Of a stretch of 64,000 bases of DNA, positions 62,047-64,000 are shown in pieces (the stretch's first letter is position 1; each line of letters begins with the position of its first letter). Source of the DNA: Sphaerochaeta sp. Phil3 (lineage in GTDB: Bacteria > Spirochaetota > Spirochaetia > Sphaerochaetales > Sphaerochaetaceae); assembly GCA_001940825.1 (NCBI GenBank), contig MSGT01000058.1, forward strand, positions 1 through 64,000, in the 5' to 3' direction. The position numbers and the translations under genes were made by a program. The notes under the pieces are model-generated. The model saw only the letters and a list, made by a program, of their open reading frames with translations, made no database searches and was not told the DNA's origin.

Positions 62047-63168
62047 TCACAAAACTCTAAGGATGTTGTCCATTGTAAGGGCAAGGTCGCTCTTTGCACG
62101 GGTTCTTGCAATGGTATATGGAACAGCGACCCTGTTTATTGAGAACACGGCCTTGACTCCTTCGTAATAGATACCTTGGATATTGTCCCCAATGTCCCCA
62201 ACCAAGGCTATCACTGGAACTTTAAGCTCTTTTGCACGTTTTGAGACACCAATCACCACTTTTCCACGTAGGCTTTGGGAATCTATCCTACCCTCTCCAG
62301 TGAAGATGTAGTCCGCATCCTTGGCTGTTTCATCGAATCCAGTGCAGTCCAAGACCACGTCTATCCCCATCTTAAGTGGAGCGTTGAAAAAGGCCGAGAT
62401 GCCCCCGCCCATTCCACCGGCAGCCCCTGCGCCTGGAATGTTCTGGACATCCAGTTTCAGGTCACGTTTCATTACCTCTGCAATATGCATCAGTCCTGCA
62501 TCCAATTCCTTTACACATTCCTCGTCCGCACCCTTCTGAGGGGCATATACATATGCAGCGCCGCTCTCTCCATAGAAAGGATTGTCTATGTCGCACATTG
62601 CAACGATTGGGATATTTCTCACTGCATCATCCAAGGTTGAAACGTCTATGCGTGCAACGTCCTTCAAGGTTCCACCCACAGGAACGAATGAATTTCCATT
62701 GGTATCGTAGAACTTCACTCCACAAGCTGCAGCAAGCCCGCAGGCCGCATCGTTTGTACAGCTGCCTCCAAGAGCTACAATCACCTTCTTGGCACCGTTT
62801 TGAACGGCATGGAGAACAAGCTCCCCCACCCCGTATGTAGTCGTGTTCCTTGGATCTTTGCGGTTCTCAACCATTGGAAGGGATGCCACGGCGGCGGTCT
62901 CGACTACAGCCGTCATGTCAGGAAGCATAGCATAGTATCCCATCACCTTTTCGTTTGGAAACGGACCCGTAACTTCAACATTGACCATTTTTCCACCCAA
63001 AGCCTGAAGGAAAGACTCGCAGCTACCTTCTCCTCCGTCAGCCACTGGTATTGATACCACGTTGCATGAGGGAAACCTGCTCAAGATTTCTTTCTTCATG
63101 ATGCTGCATATCTCCATAGAAGACATTGTTCCTTTGAACGAATCAGGTATGAGTACCGCTTTCTTCAT
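62047..63168 (-). CDS. Glycerate kinase (GarK/GlxK family)
   Basis: This is a type I glycerate kinase, which phosphorylates D-glycerate to 2-phosphoglycerate. Family blocks are PDSFKGTMSSMEIC, PVADGGEGSCESFLQALGG, GVGELVLHAVQNGAKKVIVA with GGSCTNDAACG, and TGEGRIDSQSLRGKVVIGVS. At 373 aa it is of normal size. It converges on the DeoR gene and may belong to the same regulon. Its product enters lower glycolysis at 2-phosphoglycerate, the level where the permuted mutase elsewhere in the window would act. Confidence 0.95.
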   Translation of the reverse strand: MKKAVLIPDSFKGTMSSMEICSIMKKEILSRFPSCNVVSIPVADGGEGSCESFLQALGGKMVNVEVTGPFPNEKVMGYYAMLPDMTAVVETAAVASLPMVENRKDPRNTTTYGVGELVLHAVQNGAKKVIVALGGSCTNDAACGLAAACGVKFYDTNGNSFVPVGGTLKDVARIDVSTLDDAVRNIPIVAMCDIDNPFYGESGAAYVYAPQKGADEECVKELDAGLMHIAEVMKRDLKLDVQNIPGAGAAGGMGGGISAFFNAPLKMGIDVVLDCTGFDETAKDADYIFTGEGRIDSQSLRGKVVIGVSKRAKELKVPVIALVGDIGDNIQGIYYEGVKAVFSINRVAVPYTIARTRAKSDLALTMDNILRVL

Positions 63169-63384
63169 GGTGAAACCTCTTGGGTGGAAGTATTTGTATC
63201 AATCAATGATGGACTGTTTACTACATCCTACTATGAACCTGTATGAACTTGCAACTTGTCAACTTGTTTTGGTTTCGAATAACGAATTGACCAAAAATGA
63301 AGACAGAAAAACTATTGAACTTTGACACTCCATTGACAAATCCCTACAATCATATAATTATAAAGGCATAATAAGGAGATTATT

Positions 63385-63645
63385 ATGCCACAAATAATAC
63401 CTATAAAAGACCTGAAAGACACTGCGGCAATTTCCGAGATGTGCAGCAATTCCAATGAACCGATATTTGTAACCAAAAACGGATATGGCGAAATGGTTAT
63501 AATGAGCATCAGTCTCTATGAACAGTACATGAGAAAACTTGAGGTATACTCGAAGATTGAAGAGGCTGAGCAGGATTTGAAAAACAACGACTACTACAAT
63601 GCAGACATGGCGGTTGCAGAGCTCAGAGAAAAATACCATGAATAA
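63385..63645 (+). CDS. Antitoxin of the Phd/YefM family
   Basis: The 86-aa protein opens with MPQIIPIKDLKDTAAISEMC and FVTKNGYGEMVIMSISLYE, the Phd/YefM DNA-binding fold. The C-terminal third is charged and helical and would wrap the toxin. AAGGAG lies before the ATG. The stop overlaps the start of the toxin gene by 8 bases. AT-rich palindromic sequence (ATATAATTATA) just upstream could be the autoregulatory operator. Confidence 0.88.
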   Translation: MPQIIPIKDLKDTAAISEMCSNSNEPIFVTKNGYGEMVIMSISLYEQYMRKLEVYSKIEEAEQDLKNNDYYNADMAVAELREKYHE

Positions 63646-63940
63646 CCTAGTCGTCACATCCAAGGCTTATCAGGATATGGATGAGGCATTGGATTACATA
63701 ACAAACACGCTACACAACCAAAAAGTTGCAACCGAACTTATTGATGAAATCACGGAGTGTCAACGAATACTAAAAGAGAATCCTTTTGCATATTCGAAAT
63801 GCATCGATAAGAATCTTGAAGAACGTGGGTACAGGAGAGCAGTTGTCAAGAACTACATACTTCTATTCAAGATAGAACAAAAGAGAGTTGCAATCTTGAG
63901 GTTTTTCCATGGCGCACAGAACTACCAATATATGTTGTAA
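63638..63940 (+). CDS. RelE/ParE-family toxin
   Basis: The 100-aa product (MNNLVVTSKAYQDMDEALDYI; NLEERGYRRAVVKNYILLFK; VAILRFFHGAQNY) has the RelE/ParE fold. RelE members cut mRNA on the ribosome; ParE members poison gyrase; sequence alone does not separate them here. The start at ATG 63638 overlaps the antitoxin gene and is 13 codons inside the track ORF. The pair is complete and likely functional. Confidence 0.87.
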   Translation: MNNLVVTSKAYQDMDEALDYITNTLHNQKVATELIDEITECQRILKENPFAYSKCIDKNLEERGYRRAVVKNYILLFKIEQKRVAILRFFHGAQNYQYML

Positions 63941-64000
63941 ATCATCGACATGATTCAAACCCAGTGGAAACCCTAACCCATAATGGTTTAGAATGACGTC

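Overview
The window looks like a piece of a host-associated spirochaete chromosome (Spirochaetota, Treponema/Sphaerochaeta-like). This is inference from gene content and style: a serine hydroxymethyltransferase of about 513 residues, many short lipoproteins and FadL-like envelope proteins, ABC importers with fused permeases, and a prfA-prmC-rel block. No rRNA or other decisive marker is present. Two tRNAs are visible (Val-GAC and Leu-CAG, both minus strand).

Layout. 0-2.5 kb: tRNA-Val and the threonine-degrading pair tdh-kbl (minus). 2.8-8.0 kb: plus-strand housekeeping genes (XRE-cupin regulator, prfA, prmC, rel, rpiB). 8.1-17.9 kb: a long minus-strand run that starts with an unlisted 43-aa basic protein and continues glyA, gcvH, gcvPA, gcvPB, a dihydropyrimidinase, a HAD/cytidine-deaminase fusion, a phospholipase-D lipoprotein and two exported proteins. 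Threonine cleavage (tdh, kbl), serine-glycine interconversion (glyA) and glycine cleavage (gcv) fit together as one-carbon metabolism; gcvT and lpd are not in the window. 18-21 kb: infA, then a large YDG-domain surface lipoprotein whose signal peptide is out of frame with its body across a C8 tract (candidate phase variation). 21-32.7 kb: exonuclease, cysteine desulfidase-like gene, FadL-like protein plus lipoprotein, ZIP transporter, MFS transporter, iron alcohol dehydrogenase, MsmK-type ATPase, TauE-like exporter, malic enzyme.

32.7-43.0 kb: an ABC importer operon (binding protein, ATPase, fused permease, second ATPase) ending in a phosphoglycerate mutase that is circularly permuted. A membrane-anchored AraC regulator with an extracellular sensor diverges from it. 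A working idea is uptake of phosphorylated three-carbon acids feeding a dedicated mutase. 43-48.2 kb: a decayed region with low-complexity phrase repeats, a roughly 100-bp repeat in three copies, and fragments of a PhnD-like binding protein, an IS1595-like transposase and a HigA-like repressor. 48.3-53.4 kb: defence genes: an AbiL/RloAB-like ATPase pair facing a 1030-aa primase-helicase of the TOTE type. 53.5-63.2 kb: a catabolic operon (class II aldolase, split transketolase, PfkB kinase, AfuABC-like importer) under a divergent DeoR regulator, with a glycerate kinase beside it. The window ends in a Phd/RelE-type toxin-antitoxin pair.

The strongest leads are the permuted phosphoglycerate mutase with its transporter operon, the poly-C switch in the YDG lipoprotein, the HAD-cytidine deaminase fusion with a dead HAD half, and the two defence modules.
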